DNA of 64,000 bases. Origin: Bradysia coprophila. Lineage: Eukaryota > Arthropoda > Insecta > Diptera > Sciaridae. The notes beneath the pieces are model-generated. The model ran no database searches. It was not told where the DNA came from and was given only the letters and a program-made list of their open reading frames with translations. Position numbers and translations under genes: made by a program. The stretch's first letter is position 1. The number at the start of each line of letters is the position of its first letter. The stretch covers positions 6,200,001 to 6,264,000 of the forward strand of contig NW_023503972.1 in the NCBI RefSeq assembly GCF_014529535.1, read 5' to 3'. Below, piece by piece: positions 34,101-49,100 of the stretch.

Positions 34101-37100
34101 ATATCGATGAATCAGGGCTGCGAACAATGGGCTGATCCTAAGGAATCAGTATTAGATCAAATTTTGACCGTACAATTGAAACGTTAACGTACCAGATTCT
34201 TTTCGACCTCACGCTGGGGACTTCTGGGCGGGCTTTCCTATTGAAAATGAAAGGTGAATGTAACTTAAATGAAAACGTCTCCCTCGCCAGTACGGCCTTA
34301 CAACTAAAAAGGCCTGATCGTCTTCATCCGATTCATCCATTGGTTGGAGCAATTCTTTTTCTTCTTCTTCCGAATCATCGGAATCATCCATTTGTTCTTC
34401 TTCCGCTACTTGAACATCTTGTTGCTGTGTCGACGATTCAAAACGCAACTGAAAATACAGGGAGAGAGAACGAAGGCAATTGATCTGTAAGCTGGCGAGT
34501 CTAAACGATGTATTCCACTGCACCTGTTCATGCCTCGCTTCCCGCAATAGCTGTAACTTGATCTCGTTCGAATTCATCAATTCGGCAATGACATCAACCG
34601 ACTCGGTCAACCGTGACCAGTCATCTTGCAATCCATTCAATTCTGCTTTTGCGTCCTTCTTCATCTCTTCCAGTGATTTGTCATTTCCGAATTCGGACGC
34701 AATTCGATCGGTCAGATCTGCATCGAACTGTTTCAAATTGGCATATGCGGTTCGTTGTTCAGTAAGTTCTCGTTCCATTCGGGAGATTTCGACATTTCGC
34801 TGCTCCTCAACGGTTCGAAAGTCGCTCAAAATTTGGTTCTGCTTCTCTTGTTCGCGTTCGTATTGCTCTTTAATGACAGCGGCTCTGTATCGCAGTGCAG
34901 CCAATTCAGCCGTTTTCAACTTGTTGTCGGCTTGTACAGTTCCCAATGCTTCGCCCATTGCGACATTACCCTTGCGAAGCTTTTCGATTTGTGTTTCTGC
35001 TGTTCTGAATCCTTCATTTAGCTGAGTGGACCTGTTTGGAACAATTAATTTATTTTTTGGTTTAGAGAGTATCCGGCAATCCGAAAATCTTACGCAGACT
35101 GAAGGACCTTTTGTTGGTCCGCAAATTTTGCACTGTCAAACTTCGGTTTAGATCGCAAGTTCTGTTAAAATTGAAAATTTCAAAAAATTTGTGGAATGCC
35201 TAACGTGTTGCGCACGAAAAGTGGAAAACTTACGCTCAAAGCTACTGTCTGCTTCACAAACAGACTGGTTTCACCGTCCATCTGGTCCTGCAAATCATCA
35301 ACCTTTGCCTTTTTCTGCTTCAAAACATTTTGCAAATATTCACATTCCTTGTGAATCCCGTCCAGCTCGTTGACCTTTCGTTTGTATTCCGATTGTTGTG
35401 CATTGAGAACCGATGCTTCCTTCCGGGCAGCTTCTTCATTTCTTTTCGTAAGGTGCTCGAGTTCCTCTGCATTCTTCTTTTTTAAGTATTCCATCATCTC
35501 TATACCCTCCATCATCGATGCCTTATCGGCATCGATTTCAATCGGGATAGCGCTGATACGCTGGGAGCTGATGATGAAATGAATTTTTTTGCTCAAGGTC
35601 ACTTATGAACATCGATTCGCTTCATTTGCAACACTCACATCTTGTTCAGTTCATTCACTGAATGCAGCAGAAACTCTTCCAAACGTATTTTCTCGTGTTG
35701 CACTTCGGTTATGTCAGTCAGTTCTGCATTCGCTGCGGTCAAACCATCAGCAAAATTGTGTCCTTTGTCCGCCATTTTGATCTGGTTTGTAAAATTCACA
35801 GCACCCACAGACAAGCTAGCCGAACAAAACATTGTTTCAATCGAATTGGGATTAACTTTGACTAGAGGTGTGCACCGATTTGAAAAAGATCGGCGGCGGC
35901 GCGCCGAGTGTTCGAAGATCGGCGGCGGCGCGCCGAGAGAAATTTAGGGTCGGCGGCGGCGAACTTTGCGGCGCGCCGAAAAATTTTCCCAAAAAAATAT
36001 AAATTCTAAAATTTTGCATTTACCTTTTAGAAAATACAGCCAGGTTCATTGTAAAACCTCAGATCAATGAAAAAAAGCTAAAAAAGTAAGAATTCAAAAA
36101 ATGTCAATCGAAATTCAGACTCACAAATGAAAGCTAACAAAACGAGTTGATAAAGCCGAAAATAGACGAGAGATTTTCAGTTGTTGAAGTCCCCACCAAC
36201 TCAACTTTCGTCTGTTCTCGCCCTGAAGAATTTTTGAATGATAATCATTCTTTCAATTGTAAATATTTTCGAAATATATTATTTCAGGTGATCGTAATTG
36301 TTATGCACAGGGTAGGTCGGACCGAACGGAAAACGGATAGCAATTCTATATAAAAAATGTCTTGTGGGCGGACTAGATTGAAGGCCTTTTAGGCTCATAT
36401 CTCAATCAAGACGTGATTTAACTCATCGGTTGCTGGCTCATTTCTTATGTATTTGAAGTCTTTTAAAATGTGTCTAAAGAATTCTGACTAAAAACTACCT
36501 CCGTTCATATATTTTTGTATGTGGGCACCCTGTGGGCACCCTGTGATTTCAACTCCGAAATGTTCTTAGATATTTATACACTATTTTGGGTTTAATAGCT
36601 AAGAACATTTGAGTCAATAAATCATTCTATAATTTGGATTAAATCCGAGCATCAAGTTTCATCACTTAGAACGAGATTCCCAAAACTTCTTCGTCAAACT
36701 TTCAACGACAACCTATTTCGGAAGTAAAATTAAAGAAAAATTTGTTGAAATCCATCTTATCTTGTAATATTTCTCGTCTAAAAAAACCATCCTACTAAAT
36801 TCAAGCTTTTAAGAATTGTATAAAGAAGTGTTGAGTTCGATCCTACTGAATTCATTCTTATACAAATTCGTGTTTGCGAATGGTCACCCCTTTTTTCGGA
36901 CCTATGATTGATTCTATTAGATTTTTTATCTATTATTAAAAAAATTTCGGCGCGACCAAAAACGATTCGGCGGCGGCGGCGGTGTCGGTCAATTTTTTTC
37001 GACGGCGGCGCGCCAAAAAATAAGTTAAAAATCGGCGGCGCGCCGGCGTAAAATCGGCGGTGCACACCTCTAACTTTGACCCGTGGGGATCGTATAGTAC

Positions 37101-40100
37101 CTACTTACTTTATTCTATGTCAGTTTAATGCAAACGGGAAAAAAAAAGAAACTCGGGCGGTAGGAACAGATCACTAAAATGTGGTAAATTGATGGCTGTT
37201 GCGGTGGAGATGTGTTACAAATTAGTGTTTGTTTAGCGTCCGAATGTTGTTACGTCATCATTCGAAACGAGCAAATTGTACTAGAATACATTATCACCAA
37301 ATGTACATAGGTAGGGTATGTTCAAGGAGTTATTTATAACCTGTATCTGTTAGGTTAGGTTAGGTTGTCGAGGGAAGCTATTTTAAAACGAATTAGCTTA
37401 GAATTAGTCCATCTACCCGTTGCGATAACAATTTGTATTCAAATTGACTCGTCGGCACGGCCATGAGTGCCGGTTCTTCGAAACGGCTGTATGGATCCAC
37501 GAACTGAATGTGGTTTCTTATAGTACTCGAGTTCCTCAATAAGAACATGAAGAGAAATCAGAGGTGGAATCGCGACTCTATTTAAGCTTTGTTCAACCCC
37601 ATCGTGCCTCGCACACTTTTCAATTTACTTCCATACATAACGGTAGAAGAGACAGTGCGTCATCTAAGGCTTGCGTGACAGTTCATTTTTTATTTTGGAA
37701 AGTCTCATACATTGTGCTAGTCAGTGAGAGTTACGTAGATTATGCACGGGTTCTAGTCTATTTTATCCAAGAAGTCACGTCACGTCACGATGAAGTAAAA
37801 GATTTGAACCAAACCTAGGTTACTGTCAATGGAAGAAGTAACACAGAGGGCGACACATACGAGTTCGCCTAACACTAATTCTGTTTTGAAAGATTGTTGG
37901 AGGCAAGATCGAAAACTTTTTTTGAGTATGAACATAACACTTAAACGTGGAAACCTCATTGCGCTCTGCATTGACGCTATCTACCCAACAGGTATATGGT
38001 TGTAAATTTTTCTCAGTACTGCCAGCCAGGTCTCACTCAACGCACTTGATATGAGAATATCGTTAAAGTCCATCTTTATATACGACTCTACCTTTGATTT
38101 GGGTTTGACCATAGAGTTACACTCTATGGGTTTGACGCTTTTAATTTTGAATTTTCAGCGGGCTTATGGCGTCAGTGACATTCGTCACAATTTTGTTGAT
38201 TTTGGCCCGCACCAGTAAATACAACACAAAAAAACGTTAAGAATTTCTGTAACGTTCATGGCTGATGTCTGCAAACAAACATATTTGGCCAAGCAGTTAA
38301 ATTTTTCCATCGCAGCAGCGAAAGAAAAATACAAATTCCAGTCACACATACGATTCAGTTTTTACATCATCAATCGGTTGGTTCCCGTCAGTTGTTTGCA
38401 TGCTCTTTCACGATGAACAAATGTGAAAATGCTACACATTTAACGGCTTTTGATTTTAATTTAGAATTTTGACCCAATAATGAAATTTAACACGCTAAAT
38501 TACAAAACTTAATGAGCTTCATTTCTGCACAATAAAGCGCGAGAGTAGAAAAGTACAAGAAAGAAAAAAACAAGACAAGTCGATGAACGGTATGTATAAG
38601 TATGTGCAGATGTTTCTTTTGGAACTAATAAAAATCTGAAATTAGAAATTTAGTTTCAGGGTCAAGATCCATAAGTTCGAAAGCAAATTGATTTCGAATT
38701 GTTCATTTCCCTACAGACCATTCAAATGTGTGGATTCATAATTGCAAAAACTGTACAATGTACATCTACAGTATAGCTTTTACTCTGCACATGTGTTTCG
38801 AATGAAATTATTAAAAATCAAATTGATTTTGTATTGTAACTTGATCGGCAATTATACAGACTTGCGATGTCTGATTAGTAGTATAACAAAGACCAGTGAG
38901 GAGTCCACTCATAGACTCTGTCTTTGGTTTTCTCTTTCCGCACAGCGTAATCAACTCAGAAGTGTCTTAACCTGCTCTTTCAGAACCTTGGTCAACAAAA
39001 GGTGCAACGCGTAGCGTGTAAATATCGTCACCGAAAGGTACAAATTCGGCATTTCAATCTGTTGATCGTGAAAATCTCCAATTAGTACTGAGATGATGAG
39101 GTAGATATAGTGTGGAGGTAATGCCATACAGACGCGCGGCCTAACACATAAGCTCGATGCCAATAACATATTTTTTTTTTAAATTGTTGGCTATGACTTA
39201 CAAACTATTGTTTCATAATATATTTTCGCTATCTCACAACAGATGGCAGCAGAGTTTCTATTCAATTTTTTGTTTTTAACAAAGGAAGAAGATGGCGATT
39301 GTATCGATGGCATTACATTTACTCTATATTTACCTTGATTATAACAGCGATCGTTTTTGTTCAATCGTAAAGTACTAGATTGAAATGATAATGGAATAAA
39401 ATGATCAAGAGGAACATCGAAAATCTCCTAAGCTTGATTGAGAAGTTTGTTTTTATTGCAGCCATCCACAGACTAGAATTTCCTAATCTTCGATTTTAAC
39501 GAAGTCAGGATTGGAATACGTTATTCGCATCAGATATTCGAAGGTTGTCAATGCTATCGAGAGAGCATTAGGGCAGTGGATTCTTTGTCTTTTCTTGGAT
39601 ATTAATTATACGAAAATGGATGAATTTGTTTTTTTATTGATTCGAATCGATAAAATTTTACTTTCAAAACGATTTACCTGTTCATTCAGACCAAAGAGAG
39701 TTGTTAATTGATAAGACTCTGACTCGGATTTTTAACACCTCGTAAGAACTGTATGTTTTCTTACAAAGCAGCATTTCTTTCTTCATCTAACTGATTGGGG
39801 ACATTTTTGTAATTTTTTCTTCATACAATAGAATTAGTTGATAAGTTGGTTGATACAGCTCTCAACATGCTGCGATTGAATCTAAAATTCTGTACGTAAT
39901 AAATTGCATAAAATTATGCCAAAAAACTGTAAGATGCAGTGAAAGCACACAATAATTTCGTTCTTCTTCACATTTTCGTACAGTTAGAGTAATCAAATCA
40001 AAAATCCGTTACGCATTACCTAAAAATTGTTCGACTCTCGTTAAAACATATCATTCAAAAATATGAAAAGATCTCTTGTTTTTTTACACACCACACATCC

Positions 40101-43100
40101 ATACTCTTACTCAATTACCGGCAATTGTAATGGAATTGTTTCACATATGCTGCTTTCTTGGCTGCTTAATGTAATAAAATGCTAAAAGAAAACTTGATTT
40201 TGCCGGTAGAATTTCATGGAATCTCTAGCCGCTCTCATTTGTCTTGTCGTACAGTCGTATACAGGCATTGTATGTATATCTGTAGACAGAGTTATACTTT
40301 GTCTTCATACATTTTTTTGTGAATGCCATTCAAACAGAGCAGAACGTGTAATTTTGAAAACATTTTTTTCTTTTTCTGATGTTCAAGTAATATTCTTTGC
40401 TTAATGGTTCTACAGATCTACATGTAAGGAATGGTTGGATATTCACAAATACTTCCTTTCTGCTGCACCAGTTTGTCATCAATGTTTTGTAACTTGCGTT
40501 TTCATCTGGACTGCAGGTCGTACTTAGCAGGACTATACAATTATTAAACGTAAAGCTTGTGCAGAATCAGCAACAGCTGAACATCTTCAGCTGGTCGACA
40601 AAGACAATAATCGAAAACAATTCAAAGCCAAGCTACATACAATGCATACATATACGTTATCTTGATTGTATATTATACAAGTAGAGTATGTTTGTTGATC
40701 AGCTGGTGAAGTTCAGCTGTTGCTGATACTGCACAAGCTTTACGTTTAATAATTGTACTTTAAAACCTTTACGAAAAGTATTTTCAAACATTGTAGAGCA
40801 GTAGTTCGGACTCAGACAATTAAAATATTTACAATAAGTTCGGTAGAGAGGGTTGCGATACGAGTGTTCGAACAGCACAATATAGAACAGTAGTAAAGGC
40901 GTGTGATTTGAAGGTTTTCATCACCGTCAGTGTTTAAATCAATGAATTTGAAAATTATGTGTTTCGAACGAACAGAAACTCAATTCTTATCCCTCGACAG
41001 TGCGAACATAAAATATCCCCACACACCAACAAACCCATCACCGAAATTAATTCGAAATGTTTGTGTTGAATTCAATAAACAAAATTCTTCGGCCCACAAA
41101 CGTATACCAGCGGTAACATTCTTGCACTCATTTGTTTGGTCGAAAAATGAAAAATGGAAGAATCTTAAAAGTCATGTTAAGGAAACGAATAAATTGAAAT
41201 CTCTTTCGATAGAAATCTAAACAATTTAATTTAATTTTAAACATTCTTTTCTTTGGCGAACAAGCCGAAAAAAAGAAAACACGCCGCGGCTAATTCGTCT
41301 GCGTGAATGTACATATTTAGAGAGAAATAACACACCAAACAAATCGAAAGACATCCACAAAGCTAGAAACCTTTAACAATAACTTTTGGTCTTGTTGTTG
41401 TTGTTGTTGTTTGAGTTATGCATTATTCATGATATGAGTGTTTTCACACATAATGATCAACATAGTACTTATATAGCGCTACTATTAGAAAAACAACAAG
41501 GGGTTCCTCGACATGTCGTATATATATTGGCAAAATTGTAAATTACGAGTAATTCCTTAGAATATGCTTGCCCAAATCCATACCATTAGGAGATTGTGTC
41601 GTATGTTGTGTTATATATATTGATCGTATGGTTCACATTAATTTCTTTAACAAGTTTTTTTGAAACTTTTAGTTTCAATCAATCAGCTGATAGCTGCAAT
41701 CACTACTCTAAAAACACTGTTTTCAAACGTCAATGTCTAATTCACTTAATCAATTTATTGCTTCACTCGTTGCGTCATTAAGACTTTGGAGTCCGCCTCT
41801 GAATCGGCGAATAGGGCATTCGTTTAGAATACGATCCATGTCATGACCGCAGTCGCAGTACGGGCAATTCCTCTTATACATTTGATCAGCCGAGCAGCCG
41901 TGGCCCGAACGGAACCGATTTAACATTTTCCACTCCTTTCGCTGCAGATTAAAGCCTTCTACTTTTTGATGTGGGCTCTGGATGAGAAACTTATTCGTGA
42001 AAGTAGGGCTGTCGTTCCAGTACTTCTGCCACTGGTCATTTTCATCGAAATCTGAAACTTGTAATTCGGTGTCGCTCCAAAAGGGTGATCGTGATATAAG
42101 GCGCATCCGAGGAGGGTTGTTCAGGTCAGATTTAATTGGAAGCTTATATGGTCTGGATTCGTCCATGCATTTCTTCCATAACTTATGTGCAGCCATATTT
42201 CGCCTGATGTGTGGTGGCTGTATGTTTGACAGCACATGGAGCCACGGGACAGGTGTGGAGCTAAGTGAACCAGTTATCAGTCGCATGGCAACGTTTAGTT
42301 GAACGTCAATTTTGTATGTTGTGTTGATGTATCGATACGGATGATAAACATAGACTATACAGAATAAGTAGAGCCACGACTGTGAGAGGCGAACCTCAAT
42401 TGATTATTAATTCTCCCGATGAATCCAATTTCTACAGCGCTTCATTACGTTTCAATAATCCTGCTTCGACTTTATCGTTTGAAAAACAGATCGATTTTGC
42501 TATTCTTCAAGATTCATCTAACTTTCTAATGCTAGACTCGCCATTAATCTGGCCCGGACTGGCTATTTGGGCCAACCTCGCTTCGTCTTTCAAATGAACC
42601 GTTCGAAAAACAGACGAAGTATTGAGAATCTGTTTCGATCAAATTTTTCATTGTTCCAATGTCACTTTTGACGCTTAACGAAACTAAAACAACGAAAACT
42701 TTGATCGAAACCGATTCTCAATGTTTCGTTCGTCTGTTCTCAGCAATAAATATCGTATACTAAGCTACGCCACTTAGTAGCCGTAACTGTTCTGGGTCTG
42801 GCAATATTTGACGGAAATTGTCCATCACAAAGCTATCTATGATAAGTCAAGCTATGTCAAGCTAAAAATTCCAGTCTGGAAAAAGTGTTCCAGATCTAGA
42901 CCTTGGCTTTATTTAGGTATCCCTAGAACTCCAAACCGCTAGCTCGATTCGTGCTTTGGTAGCATGCAAACGCTGCATCAAGCTATATGACTTGTAAAGT
43001 GGTGCTTCGGCCATCGATGTGGTAAATGATAAAGTACAGGTGAAAACACAAGAGAGGCCTTGTGATGGTGATTAAATCATAATAATTAATTCTAAGCTAC

Positions 43101-46100
43101 AGATCCTCGAGTTAAGGTGCTCAGTATACAGTAGGTAGAATTGAATTCAAGGTGCGTTTTCTATTGTAACCAGTTATTTACCATAAGATGGAAAACGACA
43201 TAATTGTCAATCCCATAAACTCAAAATTACTCGTGTGTTTTCGGCCTAAATTAGCTGCCGCCCGACTTCGTATCGGATCATTTCGTTTACCTAGGTCCCA
43301 ACTACGACAATTCAGTAACCCAAAACAGAAGTGTCTAGTGTTTGATGCGAAATCATGAGATAGAAAGACCTACCAAACAAAAATCACTGCATGACCTGTT
43401 CGTAATAGGTAAAGGCAAAACTGTCTAAATCTTTTTTTACGAACAACTTGTAATGCGTATATGTACACAACAATAAGCCATTAGATCGTAAATATTAACA
43501 TAAAACAAATTCATGCATAATGACGAACGATGAATATAAATGAAAAAGAAGAGAATCTTTTGGGCTGTTTATTCTTTAGGTTCACTTTAATTTCGAAATC
43601 ATAACAACAATAGCCATAGTTTGCCGTATGTAACAACAAGATCATTGATAAACATCATCTACCAATTTGCTTTCCAATCACGTAATTTGTGTTTTTCTTC
43701 CGTTGATTTTTTTCACTTCTTCTTCTTTGGCTTTTCTTAATTCCTATTGTCTGCGCATTGCAGAATATTTTGAAAATATTTTAAATCGAAATTCTAAATA
43801 CATGTTGTATAACACACCGTTTCTCTGTCCCATAAATAATTATGATGGCTGGAACAGAGACACGACTATTTCGTGTGTGTTAACGTTCACAGCACTAGTT
43901 TCTGTAAGGGTAGATTTTAAGAGGTCTGTTTCGTTGCTACGTTTCTAACATACCGTTACGGCAATAAAAATGTCTTTTAATTTAGTCCTTTGTTCTGTTT
44001 ATCAACATAATCCAATCTAGAAAATGGCTTTTGCCCTCCGCTTTTGCCTTTTTCTTTTGTTTATTGCCGTTTTTATGTTTTAGGCACATATCTTTTGGGT
44101 TTAAAGCCAAGACGATCAAAAACTTCATTTTTATGAATGAAGAAGCCATAATATGGTAGAGTCACATGTTGTGCATTATATTATGTGAACGTAACATGAA
44201 CGACGTGAAATGCATTTTCGAATTAACATTTTACATTTCGTTCGACTGAAATTCCTTTACGGCTGAGAGGTATGTCGACCATATCACTGTGTACATTCGA
44301 AGTTATATTTGAATGATGATTTGTGTTTTGTAAGACGATCCAACGACGATGTACACACAAAAACAGTAACATTATATACAAATTGTATCGAAATATGTGC
44401 CGAAACGTTACATAAGAACTTTTGTATTTTCTTTTCGGTTTATTGTTTTGGAATGTTTTCGTTTGCTCGTTTGTTTATTGTGCACACACATTTATTGTGT
44501 GCATGTTCAGAGATAAGAAATGCTATGTGGTCTGCTAGTTATTACACTAATTAGTCAGTTCCTTGAAATATGTTATGGTAGATGATTGTTGATAGTCGAT
44601 GGCATTTCAAACAGTTTTAAGTGGAACCAAGTTATTCAGAGAAATTCACATCCTTGTTTCCGTTTAGAAATGAGACCCTTTTGAGAACGATTACTGTGTG
44701 CCTGCCTTTGCGTTATTTGGGACGACCGATTATACTACGAAAAATTCGACTTGATCAGAGACACTTGTACAAAATCTATTACTTCATTCGTTTTATGAAA
44801 CATTTTGCTATATAATATTGGTGTGCGATGGATAAAGGATCGAGACTAACATAGTCCACAAAAATTGTTGCAATTTGCTCTAATTAGTACAATAGGACTG
44901 ATGCAGCTAGCAAAAATCTCAAAGAAGTTTTTTTGGTAGAGGTCGAAATAGGTGGGAGGCAGAAAACTCGAAAATTTAGCTTCTATGATTTGACGCAAGT
45001 TGTAAATGAATTTTTCAAAATTTTTAAATCGATTTTTGACATCTAGGGACGATAACTGCATAACTATTACGTTTTGTCGTCGTTGGTCGATAACAGACGA
45101 CAGTATCTACGGTCTAATGCTTTTATCGCTTCCTACTCTTCTTTCTCTCATGCTTTTAGTATAAGGGAGCGAAGAGGTAAGGGAGCATTCACATAGTACA
45201 CACCAAAAAAAGACGATTTTTAGTCTCACTAAATTTTAGTACAAGAGGAAATTATTTGTAAATTTGTCGTTTTCGAGCGTCAGGGTTTCGAAACAAGCCG
45301 ATGGCGAGTTTCGTACGTTATTTTACGCAAGTGCATTTTGACTGTCACAAACAATGACGCACAGTGCCAAATTTCAACAGCGCTACCTTGAGGCCGATAT
45401 AACGCCATCTATTCCATTTTGAATTTTTCATCGTACTTAAATGAAAGCAATAAATTATAGATCCCTTACTGTGGATTTACATAGCAACGTAAAAGTGACA
45501 GATGCAAAAATTTTCTCATACGGCAACTCGAAATTTCATTCATAATTTTAATTTTATGAATGAAATTTCGGGTTGCAGTATTTAAAAAACATTGCATCTG
45601 TCACTTTTACGTTGCTATGTAAATCCACGGTTACAAACAAAGGACTGGCCTGCATGGTTCACTTTACACTGGCGTGTTTAAACTAAAGGTGGCAACTTTT
45701 TTTTACATCAAAGATTAATTGAAATTCAAACACACACAAAAAACACCGACTACAGACTACATAATCTAGATCAACCACAATTTATGCAAAATTTCAAAGA
45801 TCCTCAGGCGTTTACCATCCGTGTTCTGGTCGAAAAGCTTGCATTTATTTTTGGCTTCTCTTCATTGACGAAAAGAAGAAATAAATTATAAAAATTGAGA
45901 AAAACTTTTAAACTGAGTGTATGCGCGGTCCGAATTTAATTGCCCTAAAATTCATCGAAGCAATTTCGTTTCGTTCAACATTCTTGTTTTATGTTGTGTG
46001 CGAAGCTATTCGCTTAAAAATGATTAATTCCACGGTGAATGAGAATTAAAAAAAAATATTTTTGTTCTTTACAACCGAGCTTCTCTAATAACAAAAACAA

Positions 46101-49100
46101 AAAAAGACGAAGAAGCTCGATTATAATACCATGTGCATCTTATCCAAATCGAACCATAATATATCTTCAACAATAAATGGCTTGCTCATTCACCTGGGAA
46201 CGAATAATTTATTTTAAAATGTTCGGAATTTCTCAAGCATTACACAGAATTGTTTTTATGATCTGGCTATTTAAAATGATTTTCTATCGATTGTGTGTGG
46301 AATGAATTCATGAAATTATATTTGAAAAAAAATGATTCTCCTTTCTTTGATTGCGTACGAAACTAATTTAAAAACTATTGCGTCAAGCACCTGTACAGTC
46401 TCTCTATGTTTATATCGCTGCTTGATTATAAACAGTATGTTTTTGTGTTTATTGCTATTTATAGTTTGCTCATTTTATTGATGAGATATATGGGTAATCC
46501 GTAAACACTAAGTTAAACTGTGAGATTAAACACCTTTGATATGGTCACTGTGGGTATATCAGCAACGACGACACATATATGTGTAGAGGCTCGGCAGCTC
46601 TGGCTACTGTTCTCTTATATATCGAAAAGTATAGTAACAGCAAAGAGAAAAAAAACTTTTCATAAAATACTAAACAAAAGAAGTAACAGATTCAACAGTA
46701 GTGTAGTGGGCTGTCTAATTCATTGATCGGAAATTTTCTATTTAAACTATCCCTAGACTTACTGTTACTATTACAATGAATCAGCTGATTACCCTAAGCG
46801 GCTGGTGATATCTCACGCGTCTGTTGAACATTGTGAAATGGGCGAATCTTAACTCTTAATTTTAGCAGTCTGTTAATTTCGGTTGCCTACTCTCTATTAC
46901 TCATTATCGATACTATTTTTATAGCGAACGGCTTCAGACAACGTTTTGGCCGGTGAGATGATTAGATGCTAGATGCAAAAATACAAAATCTCATCGGTGC
47001 CCTGGCAATCAGGGTCGGACTGGCTCGAAACACCCATTAGAAGGCTACATACAATTAATTCGTAAAAAGCGAAAAAAATCAAAAGACCCTTCGTGAAACA
47101 GCCATATTATAACTGTATGTCGAGTCTGAACCTGGTGGCAAAACTAAGTAACTATCCTTTAAGAAGTGAGTCATACATTTGTGCATGTACACCTCTGGCG
47201 AATGATAAGCGAATTGAAAGTAAATTTCCTTATCGTCTCATCGCCAATCATGCTAATACATGCGAATGTTTGAAGTTATTACGAAGCTGATGAAAACCAA
47301 TAAAATGTTTGGTGTTATTGCAAGAGTAAGTACGTGCGACGTTCTAACATAGACATCGATTTTTACAAAAAGAAGAATTGCGTGCAAATGTAAAGCCTGT
47401 CTGCGAATCCATCATCTGGCCAAAACCAGAAATTGCTCAGGAAAAAAAAACCTGGCGGACTGAACGCCCAGAATAAATGTTTATGTTAAATAGACACATC
47501 AATCTTCAGGTAAAATTGTCTTACATAATAGCAACATGCATTTTCAACGACTACGATTCACATTTAATACATACACAAAACTACCAATTTCATGAGAAAT
47601 AAAATGCGTCCATCGACAATCTCGGAATGCATAAACTCTCGAAAATTACCTTTTAAAAAGTTTTTGTTGAATGAACCAAAGAAAAAGAAAAAAAAACATG
47701 AATGAAACCGTAGGACCTTGTATATATGAACATATACTATAGACTATACGTAGAATGCTGCCGACAAAATCAATTTATTTTCAAGTGGAGTTTTTCGTTG
47801 TTGTTCCTCCAGATTGCATTATACGATTTTCTGCAGCATAGGTGTGTTTTTACACGTATATGTGGTGTGGTATACATCTTAAAGGCATATACTATACAAT
47901 CAACAAGGGAAAAAAACGTCTTAATGTATAAACAACAATCAACAATTCAAAAAGGATAAAAACTCGTTTGAGTTTCAGTTTTTTCTTCCTTTTCCACTTG
48001 CGTGTGTAAAAATGAGAATTTTCTGTTGTGTTTTTCTGTTACAAACCAAACAGGTTTTTGGCGAAAAGAGAAGAAGCCCTTAAGCGTATACAATTACCAA
48101 CTATGTCGATAAGTATAATAACGTCCAGATATGAATATAAGTGTGGTGTGCGGTTGTTGTTGTTTTTAATCATGAAATTTTAACAAAAATATTGGACGAG
48201 CAAAAAAATGCAATCAACTGCAAGAGAATTACAGCAAAAACGTCTCGGCATAAAAACTTATAAATAATTTTAATGTTGAAAATATTAAATTGTTGGTTTA
48301 GTTTTGACAGATGAGAATAACTTAAAAAAAAACCCGAAACCACAAAACAAAAACTCCTCTCAAAGATTTTATTTTAATTTGATGTTGCCATTAAAATCGT
48401 CATGTCCAGAGATGAACGTTTTTTTGTTGTTCTCGCTACTTCAAACGTTCACACTGAAATTATTGCCTCTTCTTTTTGGTAATAAATTTGACTTGAGTTA
48501 TATCAAGGTCAATTTTAAATTAAAGCCACCGACATTTTACGGAGGCAAATTAGATCAGAAGTCATTTCCCTTGTGCTGCATTCCAATCAGAAAATTCACA
48601 GCTGCTCTATGAAAAGATTGTCCAAGTGAGGCGCATACTGTTCCAGGGATTTAAGTATTCCTGTTGCAGATATGAAATTTAAAAACTTAACAGATTGAGC
48701 TAGTCCCTCTTTGTTCTTGCCACAGACAGAGTAGCGTATATATTTGAAAATCATTAGGTTTATTGCACCTTGCACTGATTTCTCATAGATTTTCACATAA
48801 GAGTGATATCGCGAAATCTTCGAACAACTTTGGGACAAGGGAGCACGGATATTATTGACTTACAGCTCATTCGATTCGTTGAACTGTTGCGAGTTAAACG
48901 TGGTATTACGTTTGGTGTCATATATTTTGTTGTCGACGCTCGAGGACATGAAGTTAGGGTCTGAGGGATCCAAATTCGTTTTCTCGCGATTAGTCGAGTA
49001 AAACATTTTTGGAAAAAAAACTTTTTTAGCTAGGCTTGTAGACCTTGAAGAGACGCACACTTTGAGTAAACATACCACCAGGTCCATGTTGACCTGTTGG

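Noticed and set aside
33613..34187. Plus-strand frames next to the nested coiled-coil gene
   Set aside because: No recognisable domain, biased composition, and the end overlaps the stop region of the minus-strand gene.
34480..35025. 181-codon plus-strand Ser-rich frame
   Set aside because: Antisense of the coiled-coil exon; Ser/Cys richness is expected from the complement.
34184..35775. Initial idea that the coiled-coil gene is NUF2
   Set aside because: No N-terminal calponin-homology region is present and I cannot match any NUF2-specific block.
37350..37366. TTAGG-type telomere-like run
   Set aside because: Only three units; too short to be an interstitial telomere.
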